Assembly: GCF_003014555.1 (NCBI RefSeq)
Contig: NZ_PYGE01000002.1
Location: 1-64,000 of the forward strand
From: Haloactinopolyspora alba
Lineage (GTDB): Bacteria > Actinomycetota > Actinomycetes > Jiangellales > Jiangellaceae
Length of the DNA stretch: 64,000 bases
Reading direction: 5' to 3'
Position 1 is the first letter of the stretch, and each line of letters begins with the position of its first letter. Below, piece by piece: positions 25,712-34,727 of this stretch. The position numbers were made by a program, and so were the translations under genes. The notes under the pieces are model-generated. The model was not told where the DNA came from and searched no databases. It saw only the letters and a list, made by a program, of their open reading frames with translations.

Positions 25712-27018
25712 CACGCCGTGCGCTCCGCCTCGACGATCCGGGTCCACAGGCCGGGGAAGTCCGGAAGGGTCTTCGACGTCGTCGCGATGTCCTCGACCTC
25801 GACCCCCGGCACCACCAGGCCGAGGACCGCGCCGGCCTGGGCCATCCGGTGGTCGGCGTAGGAGTGGAAGACGCCGCCGTGCAGCGGCGCCGGGCGGACG
25901 GTGAGGCCGTCGTCGGTCTCGGCGACGTCGCCGCCGAGACCGTTGATCTCCGCGGTCAGCGCGGCCAGCCGATCGGTTTCGTGTCCGCGCAGGTGTGCGA
26001 TGCCACGCAGGTGCGACGGCCCGTCGGCGACGGCGGCGAGCGCGGCCAGCACCGGCGTCAGTTCTCCGACGTCGTGCAGGTCGGCGTCGATGCCCCGGAC
26101 CCTGCCGTCGCCGCGCACCGTCAGCCCCGCGGCGTCGAGCTCGCAGTCGGCGCCCATCCGGGAGAGCAGGTCGCGCAGGGTGTCGCCCGGCTGGGTGGTG
26201 ACCGCCGGCCACCGGGGAACATGCACCCGGCCGCCGGTGATCAGCGCCGCGGCCAGGAACGGCGCCGCGTTGGAAAGATCCGGCTCGACGTCGAGGTCGA
26301 GCGCCGCGACGGGACCGGGCCGCACCCGCCACGTGTTCGCGGTCTCGTCGTCGACCTCCACCGCGCAGTCACGGAGCATGCCGACGGTCATGTCGATGTG
26401 CGGGAGCGAGGGCACCGGCTTGCCGTCGTGGTGCACCGTGACGCCGTCGTCGTAGCGGGCGCCGGACAGCAGCAGCCCGCTGACGAACTGTGACGACGCC
26501 GAGGCGTCGATGGTGACGTCGCCGCCGGGCACGGCGCCGGTACCGGACACCGCGAACGGCAACGCGCCCCGGCCGCCGTCGTCGACAGCGGCGCCGAGGC
26601 CGCGCAGCGCCCCGATGACGGTGCCCATGGGGCGCTCACGGGCATGCGCGTCACCGTCGAAACGGACCTCGCCGTCGGCGAGCGCCGCCAGCGGCGGGAC
26701 GAAGCGCATCACCGTGCCGGCCAGGCCGCAGTCGACGTCGGCGTCGCCGCGCACCGGGCCCGGGGTGACCACCCAGCCGTGCTCGTCGTCGTCGATACGC
26801 GCGCCGAGACCAGTCAGCGCCCGGCGCATCAGCGCGGTGTCGCGCGCCACGAGCGGATGGCCGATCCGCGACCGGCCCGACGCGAGCGCCGCGAGGACCA
26901 GGGCACGGTTGGTCAGGGACTTCGACCCCGGGACGGTGACGGTGGCCGTGATCGGCCCGGAGGCGTGCGGCGCGGCCCAGAGGCCGGGGGCGGTTTCGGT
27001 CATCGAGGTTTTGGACAT
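25711..27018 (-). CDS. aroA: 3-phosphoshikimate 1-carboxyvinyltransferase (EPSP synthase)
   Basis: This 435-residue shikimate-pathway enzyme joins shikimate-3-phosphate and phosphoenolpyruvate. The signature [16 protein letters not shown] is at about residues 31-46, the substrate Arg segment in [19 protein letters not shown], and the C-terminal catalytic [16 protein letters not shown]. The start at 27018 has no clear ribosome site, and ATG at 27003 is an alternative. The upstream spacer is filled with palindromic repeats. It is co-transcribed with rsgA. The synteny with aroA-rsgA of M. tuberculosis (Rv3227-Rv3228) is from memory. Confidence 0.94.
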   Translation of the reverse strand: MSKTSMTETAPGLWAAPHASGPITATVTVPGSKSLTNRALVLAALASGRSRIGHPLVARDTALMRRALTGLGARIDDDEHGWVVTPGPVRGDADVDCGLAGTVMRFVPPLAALADGEVRFDGDAHARERPMGTVIGALRGLGAAVDDGGRGALPFAVSGTGAVPGGDVTIDASASSQFVSGLLLSGARYDDGVTVHHDGKPVPSLPHIDMTVGMLRDCAVEVDDETANTWRVRPGPVAALDLDVEPDLSNAAPFLAAALITGGRVHVPRWPAVTTQPGDTLRDLLSRMGADCELDAAGLTVRGDGRVRGIDADLHDVGELTPVLAALAAVADGPSHLRGIAHLRGHETDRLAALTAEINGLGGDVAETDDGLTVRPAPLHGGVFHSYADHRMAQAGAVLGLVVPGVEVEDIATTSKTLPDFPGLWTRIVEAERTA

Positions 27019-27060
27019 CGTGTGCCCAGCTTAACGGGCCGCGCCGGCTCCGCCGATGAG

Positions 27061-27249
27061 TCACCTGATCGTCGTTCCGGCACCTGATCCTCGCAACCGG
27101 CCGAACCGGGTGACTGACGTGACGGGTCCGGAGCGGGACGTCGTCACCTGATCATGTCCGGATGCTGGACCGATGATGATCAGGTGACGACGGAGCCGCT
27201 CCGGACGGAGAAGTGTCACCTGATCGTCGCAGGGATGATCAGGTGACAC
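27061..27249. repeat. Intergenic cluster of CACCTGATC palindromic repeats
   Basis: The 250-bp gap between glpK and aroA contains six copies of CACCTGATC: direct at about 27062, 27081, 27145 and 27217, and inverted at about 27177 and 27237. Two pairs form perfect 13-bp inverted repeats: GTCACCTGATCAT (27143-27155) with its complement at 27176-27188, and GTGTCACCTGATC (27213-27225) with 27237-27249. They would fold into two hairpins in the glpK 3' region or aroA leader. Confidence 0.8.
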
Positions 27250-27267
27250 GCGTGCCCGCCCGGACGG

Positions 27268-28782
27268 TCAGGACTCGTCCTCCACCCAGTCGAAGGTCTT
27301 CGTGACCGCCTTCTTCCAGGTGCGGTACTGCTTCTCGCGGACCGCCTCGTCCATCCTGGGTTCCCACTGCTTGTCCTGGGCCCAGTTGTTGCGGATGTCG
27401 TCCTCGCTCTTCCAGAAGCCGACGGCCAGCCCGGCCGCGTAGGCGGCGCCCAGCGCGGTGGTCTCGGCGACCACCGGGCGGATGACCGGGACGCCGAGGA
27501 TGTCCGCCTGGAACTGCATCAGCAGCTCGTTGCCGACCATGCCGCCGTCGACCTTCAGCGACTTGAGCGCGACCCCAGAGTCGGCGTTCATCGCGTCGAT
27601 GACCTCACGCGACTGGTACGCCGTCGCCTCGAGCACGGCACGGGCGAGGTGGCCCTTGTCGACGAACCGGGTCAGCCCGACGATGGCTCCGCGCGCGTCG
27701 GAACGCCAGTACGGGGCGAACAGGCCCGAGAAGGCCGGCACGAAGTACGCGCCGCCGTTGTCGTCGACCGCCGCGGCGAGCCGCTCGATCTCGGGAGCGG
27801 AGCTGATCATGCCGAGGTTGTCCCGCAGCCACTGCACCAGCGCCCCGGTGACGGCGATGGAGCCCTCGAGCGCGTAGACGGTTTCGTTGTTCCCGATCTT
27901 GTAGCAGACCGTGGTGAGCAGGCCGTTCTCGCTCATCACCTTCTCGGTGCCGGTGTTCAGCAGCACGAAGTTGCCGGTGCCGTAGGTGTTCTTCGCCTCA
28001 CCGGGGGTCAGGCAGGCCTGCCCGAACGTGGCGGCCTGCTGGTCGCCGAGGATGCCGGCCAGCGGCAGCCCGGCGAACGCGCCGCGCTGGCGGATGTAGC
28101 CGTAGACCTCCGACGACGAGCGGATCTCGGGAAGCATCGACATCGGGATGCCCATGTCGGCGGCGTTCTGCTCGTTCCACGTCAGCGTGTCGAGGTCCAT
28201 CAGCAGTGTGCGCGACGCGTTCGTGGGGTCGGTGACGTGCAGGCCGCCGTCGGTCCCGCCGGTGGCGTTCCAGAGCACCCACGTGTCCATGTTCCCGAAC
28301 AGCAGATCGCCGGCCTCGGCCTTGGCCCGGGCGCCGTCGACGTTGTCGAGGATCCACTTCACCTTCGGCCCGGAGAAGTACGTCGCCAGCGGCAGGCCGG
28401 TGACGGCGCGGTAGCGCTCCTGGCCGCCGCCCAGCGCGCCGAGCTCGGTGGCGATGCGGTCGGTGCGGGTGTCCTGCCACACGATGGCGTTGTAGACGGG
28501 TTTGCCGGTGTTGCGATCCCAGACGACCGTGGTCTCGCGCTGGTTGGTGATGCCGACGGCGACGATGTCGCTGTCGACGAGGTCGCCCTTGGCCAGGGCG
28601 CCGGCGCAGACCTCGCGGGTGTTGCGCCAGACCTCCTCGGGGTCGTGCTCGACCCAGCCGGCCCTGGGGAAGATCTGCTCGTGCTCGCGCTGGTCGACCG
28701 AGACCACCGAACCCGTGCGGTCGAAGATCATGCAGCGGGTGGAGGTGGTGCCCTGGTCGATGGCGGCGACGTAGTTGTTCAT
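27268..28782 (-). CDS. glpK: Glycerol kinase
   Basis: This 504-residue FGGY-family kinase phosphorylates glycerol to glycerol-3-phosphate. Family segments are [15 protein letters not shown] at the N-terminus, [10 protein letters not shown] near 45, [12 protein letters not shown] near 265 and the second-domain motif [20 protein letters not shown] near 405. The length is exactly as in the family. AGGAG precedes the ATG at 28782. glpF is upstream on the same strand with a 76-bp gap and glpD is divergent beyond it, giving a complete glycerol-uptake and oxidation set. Confidence 0.95.
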   Translation of the reverse strand: MNNYVAAIDQGTTSTRCMIFDRTGSVVSVDQREHEQIFPRAGWVEHDPEEVWRNTREVCAGALAKGDLVDSDIVAVGITNQRETTVVWDRNTGKPVYNAIVWQDTRTDRIATELGALGGGQERYRAVTGLPLATYFSGPKVKWILDNVDGARAKAEAGDLLFGNMDTWVLWNATGGTDGGLHVTDPTNASRTLLMDLDTLTWNEQNAADMGIPMSMLPEIRSSSEVYGYIRQRGAFAGLPLAGILGDQQAATFGQACLTPGEAKNTYGTGNFVLLNTGTEKVMSENGLLTTVCYKIGNNETVYALEGSIAVTGALVQWLRDNLGMISSAPEIERLAAAVDDNGGAYFVPAFSGLFAPYWRSDARGAIVGLTRFVDKGHLARAVLEATAYQSREVIDAMNADSGVALKSLKVDGGMVGNELLMQFQADILGVPVIRPVVAETTALGAAYAAGLAVGFWKSEDDIRNNWAQDKQWEPRMDEAVREKQYRTWKKAVTKTFDWVEDES

Positions 28783-28858
28783 GCGTGCTCCTCATCGTTC
28801 GTGCCGAGCGTGCGGGCTGCCGGACGTGTGGACGTGGCGGGACGGGTCGGCGGCGGCG

Positions 28859-29569
28859 TCAGTACATCGCACCGCCGGTCAGGCCGCCGATGATGCCGCC
28901 GATGATCGGCCCGACGACCGGGACCCACGAGTAGTTCCAGTCGCTGGAGCCCTTGCGCAGGATGGGCAGCACGGCGTGCGCGATCCGCGGCCCGAGGTCG
29001 CGGGCCGGGTTGATGGCGTAGCCGGTGGGCCCGCCCAGCGAGGCGCCGATGCCGAGAACGAGCAGGGCGACGGCCAGCGGCCCGAGCCCGCTGGGGGTTT
29101 CGCCGAACGAGACCACGATGAACACCAGCACGAACGTCGCGATGATCTCGGTGACCAGGTTCCAGCCGTGGCCACGGATCTCCGGGCCGGTGGAGAAGAC
29201 GGCGAGCTTCTTGCCGGCGTCCTCCTCGGAGTCGAAATGCTTCTTGTACGCCAGGAACACCAGAACGGCACCGAGGAAGGCGCCGATCATCTCGCCGATC
29301 AGGTAGGCGGGCACGTCCGCCCAGTCGGTGGTGCCCTCGAAGGCGAGGCCGAATGTCACCGCGGGGTTGATGTGGCCCCCGGTCTCGACAGCGGCGTAGA
29401 CACCGGCGAACACGCCGAGCCCCCAGCCGAAGTTGATCAGTAGCCAGCCACCGTTGATGCCTTTGGTCTTGGCCAGCAGCACATTCGCGACGACGCCGCA
29501 GCCGAGGAGAGTGAGCATGCCGGTGCCGAAGATCTCGGACAGGATGATCTCGCCGAAACTCAGGTCCAT
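28859..29569 (-). CDS. glpF: Glycerol facilitator (MIP family)
   Basis: This 236-residue aquaglyceroporin has six transmembrane helices and two half-helices. The first NPA box is GGHINPAVTF (about residue 65) and the second GYAINPARDLGPR (about 190). The Asp after NPAR is the mark of glycerol-permeable members. I use the ATG at 29569 (MDLSFGEIILSE), which has GGAGG five bases upstream. A longer GTG start at 29650 is in frame but has no ribosome site. It lies upstream of glpK and is probably one operon. Confidence 0.92.
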   Translation of the reverse strand: MDLSFGEIILSEIFGTGMLTLLGCGVVANVLLAKTKGINGGWLLINFGWGLGVFAGVYAAVETGGHINPAVTFGLAFEGTTDWADVPAYLIGEMIGAFLGAVLVFLAYKKHFDSEEDAGKKLAVFSTGPEIRGHGWNLVTEIIATFVLVFIVVSFGETPSGLGPLAVALLVLGIGASLGGPTGYAINPARDLGPRIAHAVLPILRKGSSDWNYSWVPVVGPIIGGIIGGLTGGAMY

Positions 29570-29665
29570 CTGGGCCTCCGCTTCCGTCGGTGGCACGTCG
29601 CCACGCTCCGGGGCCGCCCGCGGAGCCTCGGCGCCGTTGCCAAGGGTCACGTCGAAACTACTGAT

Positions 29666-29686
29666 GCGTAGGCCAACTGTCTACGT
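29666..29686. promoter_or_regulatory. Imperfect inverted repeat in the glpF/glpD divergent spacer
   Basis: GCGTAG (29666-29671) and CTACGT (29681-29686) are separated by 9 bases, a 5-of-6 inverted match. The 223-bp spacer 29570-29792 must hold both promoters of the divergent glycerol genes, so an operator for a GylR- or GlpR-like regulator would be expected here. No regulator gene is adjacent. The site is weak on its own. Confidence 0.3.
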
Positions 29687-29792
29687 TCCGGGGCGGGTAA
29701 CCGGTAGCGTGAGGCCGTGCGTCGGGCGCCACGATCGGGTCCGGCTTCCGTCGGCTCCGAGCCGCGCGACGCACTGGACGCTGCGAGGAGGC

Positions 29793-31547
29793 ATGATCGA
29801 CGTGACCGGTGAGAACGTCCGTTTCGGGCCCGGTGGTGCGAACAGCCGTCTCGGCCCCGAAGCACGGCGCGACACCTGGGACCGCCTCGGCGGCGAGCAC
29901 TTCGACGTCGTCGTCATCGGCGGCGGAGTCGTGGGCGCCGGTGCCGCCCTGGACGCGGTGACGCGGGGGCTGCGAGTGGCCATGGTGGAGGCGCGCGACT
30001 TCGCGGCCGGCACGTCCAGCCGCTCGAGCAAGCTCTTTCACGGCGGGCTGCGCTACCTCGAGCAGTTCGAGTTCGGGCTGGTGCGCGAGGCGCTGCACGA
30101 GCGCGAGCTGATGCTGACCCGTCTCGCGCCGCACCTGGTGAAGCCGGTCAGCTTCCTGTACCCGCTGACGCACCGGCTGTGGGAGCGCCCGTACACCGCG
30201 GCCGGCCTGCTGATGTACGACACGATGGGCGGCTCGCGGTCGGTGCCCGGGCAGAAGCACTTCACCCGCTCGGGCGCGCTGCGGCTGTTCCCGGCGATGC
30301 GCCACGACGCGCTGGTGGGCGGCGTCCGCTACTTCGACGCGATGTCCGACGACGCCCGGCACACCATGACCGTCGCCCGCACCGCCGCGCACTACGGCGC
30401 GGTCGTTCGCACGTCGAGCCAGGTCGTGGGGTTCCTGCGCGAGGCCGACCGGATCAGCGGGGTCCGGGTGCGCGACGTCGAGAGCGGCGAGGAACAGCAG
30501 GTCACCTGCGACGTGGTGGTCAACTGCACGGGCGTGTGGACCGACGAGATGCAGCGCCTGGCCGGCACCCGCGGCCGGTTCCGGGTACGCGCCAGCAAGG
30601 GCGTGCACGTCGTCGTGCCGCGCGACCGCATCGCGGCTGAGACCGGGCTGATCCTGCGCACCGAGAAGTCGGTGCTGTTCGTGATTCCCTGGCGCAACCA
30701 CTGGATCATCGGCACCACCGACACCGACTGGAACCTCGACCTGGCGCATCCGGCGGCCACCCGCAAGGACATCGACTACGTCCTCGACCACGTCAACACG
30801 GTGCTCATGACGCCGCTGACGCACGACGACATCGAGGGCGTGTACGCGGGACTGCGGCCGCTGCTGGCCGGCGAGAGCGAGGAGAGCTCGAAGCTCTCGC
30901 GCGAGCACGCGGTGGCGCGGCCGGCCCCCGGCATGGTCGCCATCGCCGGTGGCAAGTACACGACGTACCGGGTGATGGCCGCCGATGCCATCGACGCTGC
31001 GGCGCAGGACCTGCGCGGGCGGACCGCGCCGTCGATCACCGACCGGGTGCCGCTGCTGGGCGCCGACGGCTACCACGCGCTGGTCAACCAGGCCGACCGG
31101 CTGGCGGACCTGCACGGCCTGCATCCGCACCGTGTGCGTCATCTGCTGGACCGGTACGGCTCGATGGTGCACGAGGTTCTGGCGCCGGCGGCCGACCGGC
31201 CCGAGCTGCTCGAGCCGATTCCGGGCGCGGCGGACTACCTGAAGGTGGAGGTGGTCTACGGGGTCACGCACGAGGGTGCCCTGCACCTCAGCGATCTGCT
31301 GACCAGGCGCACGCGTATCTCTATCGAGTACCCGCACCGCGGGCTCGACGCCGCCCGGCCGGTGGCCCGGCTGATGGCCGAGACGCTGGGCTGGGACGAG
31401 GAGACGGTCGCGCGCGAGGTTGAGATCTACGCCGAGCGGGTGGAGGCCGAGCGCGACTCGCAGACGAAGCCGGACGACCAGGCCGCCGACCAGATCCGTT
31501 CGGCGGCTCCGGAGGCCCGCCCCTTGGTCGCCGAACCCGTCAGCTGA
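29793..31547 (+). CDS. glpD: Aerobic glycerol-3-phosphate dehydrogenase
   Basis: This 584-residue FAD enzyme oxidises glycerol-3-phosphate to dihydroxyacetone phosphate and feeds electrons to quinone at the membrane. The FAD loop is DVVVIGGGVVGAGAALDA (about residues 37-54), followed by the family segment GTSSRSSKLFHGGLRYLEQ. IIGTTDTDW lies near 307 and GGKYTTYRVMA near 385. The C-terminus is a helical domain with an acidic tail. The start was set at ATG 29793, where GAGGAGG is only one base upstream; the GTG at 29802 has better spacing. It is divergent from glpF-glpK, and a dispersed repeat follows the stop. Confidence 0.94.
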   Translation: MIDVTGENVRFGPGGANSRLGPEARRDTWDRLGGEHFDVVVIGGGVVGAGAALDAVTRGLRVAMVEARDFAAGTSSRSSKLFHGGLRYLEQFEFGLVREALHERELMLTRLAPHLVKPVSFLYPLTHRLWERPYTAAGLLMYDTMGGSRSVPGQKHFTRSGALRLFPAMRHDALVGGVRYFDAMSDDARHTMTVARTAAHYGAVVRTSSQVVGFLREADRISGVRVRDVESGEEQQVTCDVVVNCTGVWTDEMQRLAGTRGRFRVRASKGVHVVVPRDRIAAETGLILRTEKSVLFVIPWRNHWIIGTTDTDWNLDLAHPAATRKDIDYVLDHVNTVLMTPLTHDDIEGVYAGLRPLLAGESEESSKLSREHAVARPAPGMVAIAGGKYTTYRVMAADAIDAAAQDLRGRTAPSITDRVPLLGADGYHALVNQADRLADLHGLHPHRVRHLLDRYGSMVHEVLAPAADRPELLEPIPGAADYLKVEVVYGVTHEGALHLSDLLTRRTRISIEYPHRGLDAARPVARLMAETLGWDEETVAREVEIYAERVEAERDSQTKPDDQAADQIRSAAPEARPLVAEPVS

Positions 31548-31555
31548 CCCACCGG

Positions 31556-31632
31556 AATGACCACGTTCACCATGGAATGCCCTGCGTCACCACCCGTACA
31601 GGCCTGGTGACGCGTGCACAGGCCTCGTGATG
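31556..31632 (+). repeat. Dispersed intergenic repeat, diverged copy with extra half-unit
   Basis: This copy begins 9 bp after the glpD stop. The first 59 bases (to 31614) match the 51284 and 52478-52536 copies at roughly four in five positions. Shared parts are the GCGTCACCACCC core and CCTGGTGACGCG. A second half-unit, GGCCTCGTGATG, follows to 31632. The central palindrome GCATGGAATTCCATGC is damaged in this copy. Confidence 0.7.
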
Positions 31633-31660
31633 TGCGAGGCCCGGCGACCACGCCGCGGCG

Positions 31661-32089
31661 TCAGCGAGGGCCGGCGCCGTAGAACGGGAATCCGGGGTAG
31701 ATGTAGCCGGGGGACCAGAACGGCGGATAGCCGTAGTGGTCGTACACGCTGGCGGCGTACTCCGGCTCCTGCACGATGTCCGGGTCGTACTCCGGCCCGC
31801 TGGCGACGTGCTCGCGGGCGGTCTCGATGTGCACCACGTCGTTCACGCCCGTCACAGCGTCGACGGGGATGAGCTGCTTCTTCTCGCCGATGCCGAGGAA
31901 ACCGCCGGAACCGACCTCGAGCATCCGCACGCGGCGTTCGCCCGGGTCGATGACGAGGTCCTCGACCTCGCCGACCTCGTCGCCGTTGCGGTCGACGACG
32001 TCGCGCCCCCGGATGTCGTCGAGATCGCTGGCGAGCGTGAGGTGGGTGTCCGCCAGCCGGACGAGGGGTGTGCTGCGTTCCTGAGTCAT
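31661..32089 (-). CDS. PRC-barrel domain protein
   Basis: This 142-residue protein has one PRC-barrel. The segment IRGRDVVDRNGDEVGEVEDLVIDP (core VVDRNGDEVGEVEDL) is at about residues 25-45, followed by VRMLEVGSGGFLGIGEKKQLIPVDAV. The C-terminus is rich in Tyr, Pro and Gly (SVYDHYGYPPFWSPGYIY) and probably unstructured. Such proteins are common stress-associated proteins of unknown role in actinobacteria. The ATG at 32089 follows a perfect AAGGAGGTG. Confidence 0.82.
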   Translation of the reverse strand: MTQERSTPLVRLADTHLTLASDLDDIRGRDVVDRNGDEVGEVEDLVIDPGERRVRMLEVGSGGFLGIGEKKQLIPVDAVTGVNDVVHIETAREHVASGPEYDPDIVQEPEYAASVYDHYGYPPFWSPGYIYPGFPFYGAGPR

Positions 32090-32148
32090 GGCGTGCACCT
32101 CCTTCGCGAACCTGGCGTTCGTCGATGGACGTCCGCCTCACGATGCGA

Positions 32149-33072
32149 CTACCCGGCACCGGACGGGCCCACACCATGTCGCGTCGCCAGGACCAGCCAG
32201 ACGGCGACGGCGCAGACCACCAGACCGGCCAGGCTGCGCACGCCGATGCCGTCGTCGAACATCGCCCAGCTCCAGATCAGCGTCGTCGGGGGCGTCAGGT
32301 AGAGCAGCGCGCTGACGCGGGTGGCCCCGTTCCGGCGGAGGACGAGCAGGTAGGCCCCGTACCCGCCGGCTGTCGACAGCACGAGGACCCAGACCACGGC
32401 CCACCAGAATCCGGCCGCCGCGGGGACGTCCAGCCGGCCGAACGCCGCCGCCTCGGTGCCGATGAGCAGCGCGGAGGCGATCGTGTGCACGGTCATCGAC
32501 TCGACGAGTCCGCCGGCCGGCTGCCAGCGTTGCTGTAGCACCGTGCCCGCGGACAGGGCCAGCATCCCGCCCAGCGGCAGCAGGTACGCCCAGGCGTCGA
32601 CGTCCGTCGCGGTCAGGTCGTCGGCGACGACGAGGCCGACGCCCGTGAACCCCAGCCACAGCCCGAGCCGCCGCCGCGCGGTCACCGGCTCGCCCAGCCA
32701 GCGGCGCGCGGCGTTGGCGACCACCAGCGGTTGCAACGCCGCGATCAGCGCGGCGGTACCGGCCGGTACCCCGGCGCCGACACCGGTCACGACTCCGCCC
32801 AGGTACATGGCTTGCGACAGCACGCCGACGATCGCGTGCTGGGTCAGGCTCCGCCGCCCCAGCCGCGGCAGCCGGTGTGCCGCCAGCGGCACGACGATCA
32901 GCGCGGCCAGCAGGTAGCGCCAGGTGAGCAGGGTGTCCGCGGGTGCGTGCTCGGTGCCGAGCCGTGCGCCGATGAATCCGGAGCTCCAGAACACGACCAG
33001 GGCGGCCGCGGCGGCGACGTCCGTTCCGGTGCTGGTCCGGACGGTCGCGGGGGAGAGAGTCGGGGCGGTCAT
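32149..33072 (-). CDS. EamA/DMT family transporter
   Basis: This 307-residue membrane protein has ten predicted helices in two EamA repeats: first from AAAALVVFWSSGFIGARLG (about 20-38) with the loop PADTLLTWRYLL, second from AWAYLLPLGGMLALSAGTVL near 170. It most likely exports a small metabolite or amino acid. It is divergent from a TetR-type regulator with a perfect palindromic operator in the 67-bp spacer. That implicates the regulator in its control. The ATG at 33072 was chosen as the first start giving a family-like N-terminus. Confidence 0.87.
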   Translation of the reverse strand: MTAPTLSPATVRTSTGTDVAAAAALVVFWSSGFIGARLGTEHAPADTLLTWRYLLAALIVVPLAAHRLPRLGRRSLTQHAIVGVLSQAMYLGGVVTGVGAGVPAGTAALIAALQPLVVANAARRWLGEPVTARRRLGLWLGFTGVGLVVADDLTATDVDAWAYLLPLGGMLALSAGTVLQQRWQPAGGLVESMTVHTIASALLIGTEAAAFGRLDVPAAAGFWWAVVWVLVLSTAGGYGAYLLVLRRNGATRVSALLYLTPPTTLIWSWAMFDDGIGVRSLAGLVVCAVAVWLVLATRHGVGPSGAG

Positions 33073-33086
33073 GATGGCATGTAACC

Positions 33087-33100
33087 ATACCGGTCGGTAT
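33087..33100. promoter_or_regulatory. Palindromic operator between the exporter and TetR genes
   Basis: ATACCG-GT-CGGTAT is a perfect 6-bp inverted repeat around a 2-base centre. It lies midway in the divergent 67-bp spacer. This is the usual size and position of a TetR-family operator acting on both genes. Confidence 0.75.
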
Positions 33101-33139
33101 ACTGTCAGTGTCGTGTACACGCTCGGTGAGAGGACTCAC

Positions 33140-34141
33140 ATGCCACGCACCGCAACGACCGGGCTCACGCCCGCCGGGGAACGGATCCTGGCCGCCGCCG
33201 GTGAGCTGTTCTACGCACAGGGGATCCGGGCGGTCGGGGTCGAGATGATCTCGGAGGTCGCGGGGACCACCAAGAAGACGCTCTACGACCGTTTCGGGTC
33301 CAAGGACGCCCTCGTGGCGCTCTACCTGCAGCGACGGGCCGAACGCTGGAGGGCGTTCGTCCACGAGCACCTCGAGCGGCACGCTCCGGAGCCGGGCCGG
33401 TACCGGGTCCTGGCGGTGCTCGACGCGTTAAGCGCCTGGAACGTCGACGCCACCCGCGGCTGCGCCTTCGTCAACGCCTACGCCGAGATCGGCGGCACCG
33501 ACCACCCTGGGCTGGCGGTCGTGCGCGCGGAGAAGTCGTGGACGCGGTCGTTGTACGTCCGGCTGCTCGAGGAGGCCGGTCTCGACGCCGACCGCGCCGC
33601 CGAGCTGGGGCTTCGGATGACGCTGCTGCACGAGGGCGCGCTGATCCTGATGACGGCGGGCGAGGTCGCCGACGCCATCGGTCATGCGCGTGCGGCCGCC
33701 GCGGAGGCCCTGGACCTCGCCTTCGGTGACGAACCTGCAGCGCACGAATCCGCAGCGCACGGGCACGAGGTGACGACGGCGCCGCGGGCGGCCGCCGATG
33801 CCGAGCCCGCGGATGCCGAGCCCGCCGATGGCGCTGGTCGCCCCACGCCGGCCGATCCCACCCACGCCGCCGTGGCCGACCTGGCCGGGCGCTTGGGGGT
33901 CGACGCCGCGGCGATCACCGTCGCGGCCGTGCAGGAGGTGACCTGGCGTGATTCGAGCCTGGGCTGTCCGAAGCCGGGGATGGCCTACCAGCAGATGCTG
34001 GTCGACGGGCACCGGATCGTTCTGGAGCATGCCGGGCACCGGTACGAGTACCACGCCGGCGGACGACGCGGACCGTTCCTGTGCGACGACCCGCAGCCGC
34101 CGGCTTCGGTCACGACTTCCCGCGGTGCGGCATTGAGGTGA
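33140..34141 (+). CDS. TetR family regulator with an extra C-terminal domain
   Basis: This 333-residue protein is unusually long for TetR. Residues 12-58 are the DNA-binding helix-turn-helix (AAGELFYAQGIRAVGVEMIS, TTKKTLYDRFGSKDAL). Residues 60-195 are the ligand-binding helical core. An Ala/Asp/Glu linker (196-240) leads to a second domain at 240-320 with TVAAVQEVTWRDSSLGCPKPG, MLVDGHRIVLEHAGHRYEYH and a late Cys. That module resembles a short domain otherwise seen in exported or lipid-anchored proteins. It is divergent from the EamA exporter and its 3' end overlaps the convergent DoxX gene by 32 bp. Confidence 0.87.
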   Translation: MPRTATTGLTPAGERILAAAGELFYAQGIRAVGVEMISEVAGTTKKTLYDRFGSKDALVALYLQRRAERWRAFVHEHLERHAPEPGRYRVLAVLDALSAWNVDATRGCAFVNAYAEIGGTDHPGLAVVRAEKSWTRSLYVRLLEEAGLDADRAAELGLRMTLLHEGALILMTAGEVADAIGHARAAAAEALDLAFGDEPAAHESAAHGHEVTTAPRAAADAEPADAEPADGAGRPTPADPTHAAVADLAGRLGVDAAAITVAAVQEVTWRDSSLGCPKPGMAYQQMLVDGHRIVLEHAGHRYEYHAGGRRGPFLCDDPQPPASVTTSRGAALR

Positions 34142-34658
34142 TCTCGTTGCGCGCCTTGCGCGCGGTGAGCTTCGCCTCGCGCTTGGCGCCCTTGCCGGCG
34201 CGGCGGGCATCGCGGGCCGCGTGTCGTGCGCGCCACGTCAGCCCCGGCTTGCCCCCGGTGTCGACGCCGGCCAGCAGCAGGCCGCCGGTGAGGCCGACGT
34301 TCTTCATCGCCTGGACGCGCTGGGTCTTGCGCTGCGCCGGGTCGTCGATCTCCCAGAACGCGTGCCCGGCCCAGGTGGTGGGCACCAGCGACGCGGCCAG
34401 CGTCAGCGCCGCCAGCCGCGGGAACCGGCCGGTGCCGAGCGCGAGCCCGGCGGTGAGCTGGACGCCCGCGTTGATGCGCACGAGCGTCTTCGGGTCGGTG
34501 GGGAACGAGGGCGCTCGGCGCTCGATGGTGGGGCCGAACCGTTCGGCGAATTTGGTGGCGCCCGGGACTCCCGCGTCCGGGTTACGCAGATTGTTCGCAC
34601 CCTGAACGACGAAGACCGTCGCCAGCATCGGTCGGGCGATCAGACGGACCAGGCTCAT
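34110..34658 (-). CDS. DoxX family membrane protein
   Basis: This 182-residue protein has four hydrophobic helices in a DoxX-type arrangement: RPMLATVFVVQGANNLRNP at the start, then VRINAGVQLTAGLALGTG, LAALTLAASLVPTTWAGHAFW and NVGLTGGLLLAGVD. The C-terminus is a strongly basic tail (RAGKGAKREAKLTARKARN). Some DoxX proteins associate with superoxide defence or oxidoreductases at the membrane, but no partner is shown here. Its ATG is at 34658. It is convergent with the TetR gene (32-bp overlap). Confidence 0.82.
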   Translation of the reverse strand: MSLVRLIARPMLATVFVVQGANNLRNPDAGVPGATKFAERFGPTIERRAPSFPTDPKTLVRINAGVQLTAGLALGTGRFPRLAALTLAASLVPTTWAGHAFWEIDDPAQRKTQRVQAMKNVGLTGGLLLAGVDTGGKPGLTWRARHAARDARRAGKGAKREAKLTARKARNEITSMPHRGKS

Positions 34659-34727
34659 GACTCCTACCTACCACGGATGGCCGGCGTCCGGGGACTCCCG
34701 TGCCGTGGGCGGTGCGAGGATGGACGC

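Noticed and set aside
29570-29650. N-terminal extension of the glycerol facilitator from GTG 29650
   Set aside because: The extension is disordered and lacks a ribosome site. The internal ATG at 29569 has GGAGG and gives the family-typical N-terminus.
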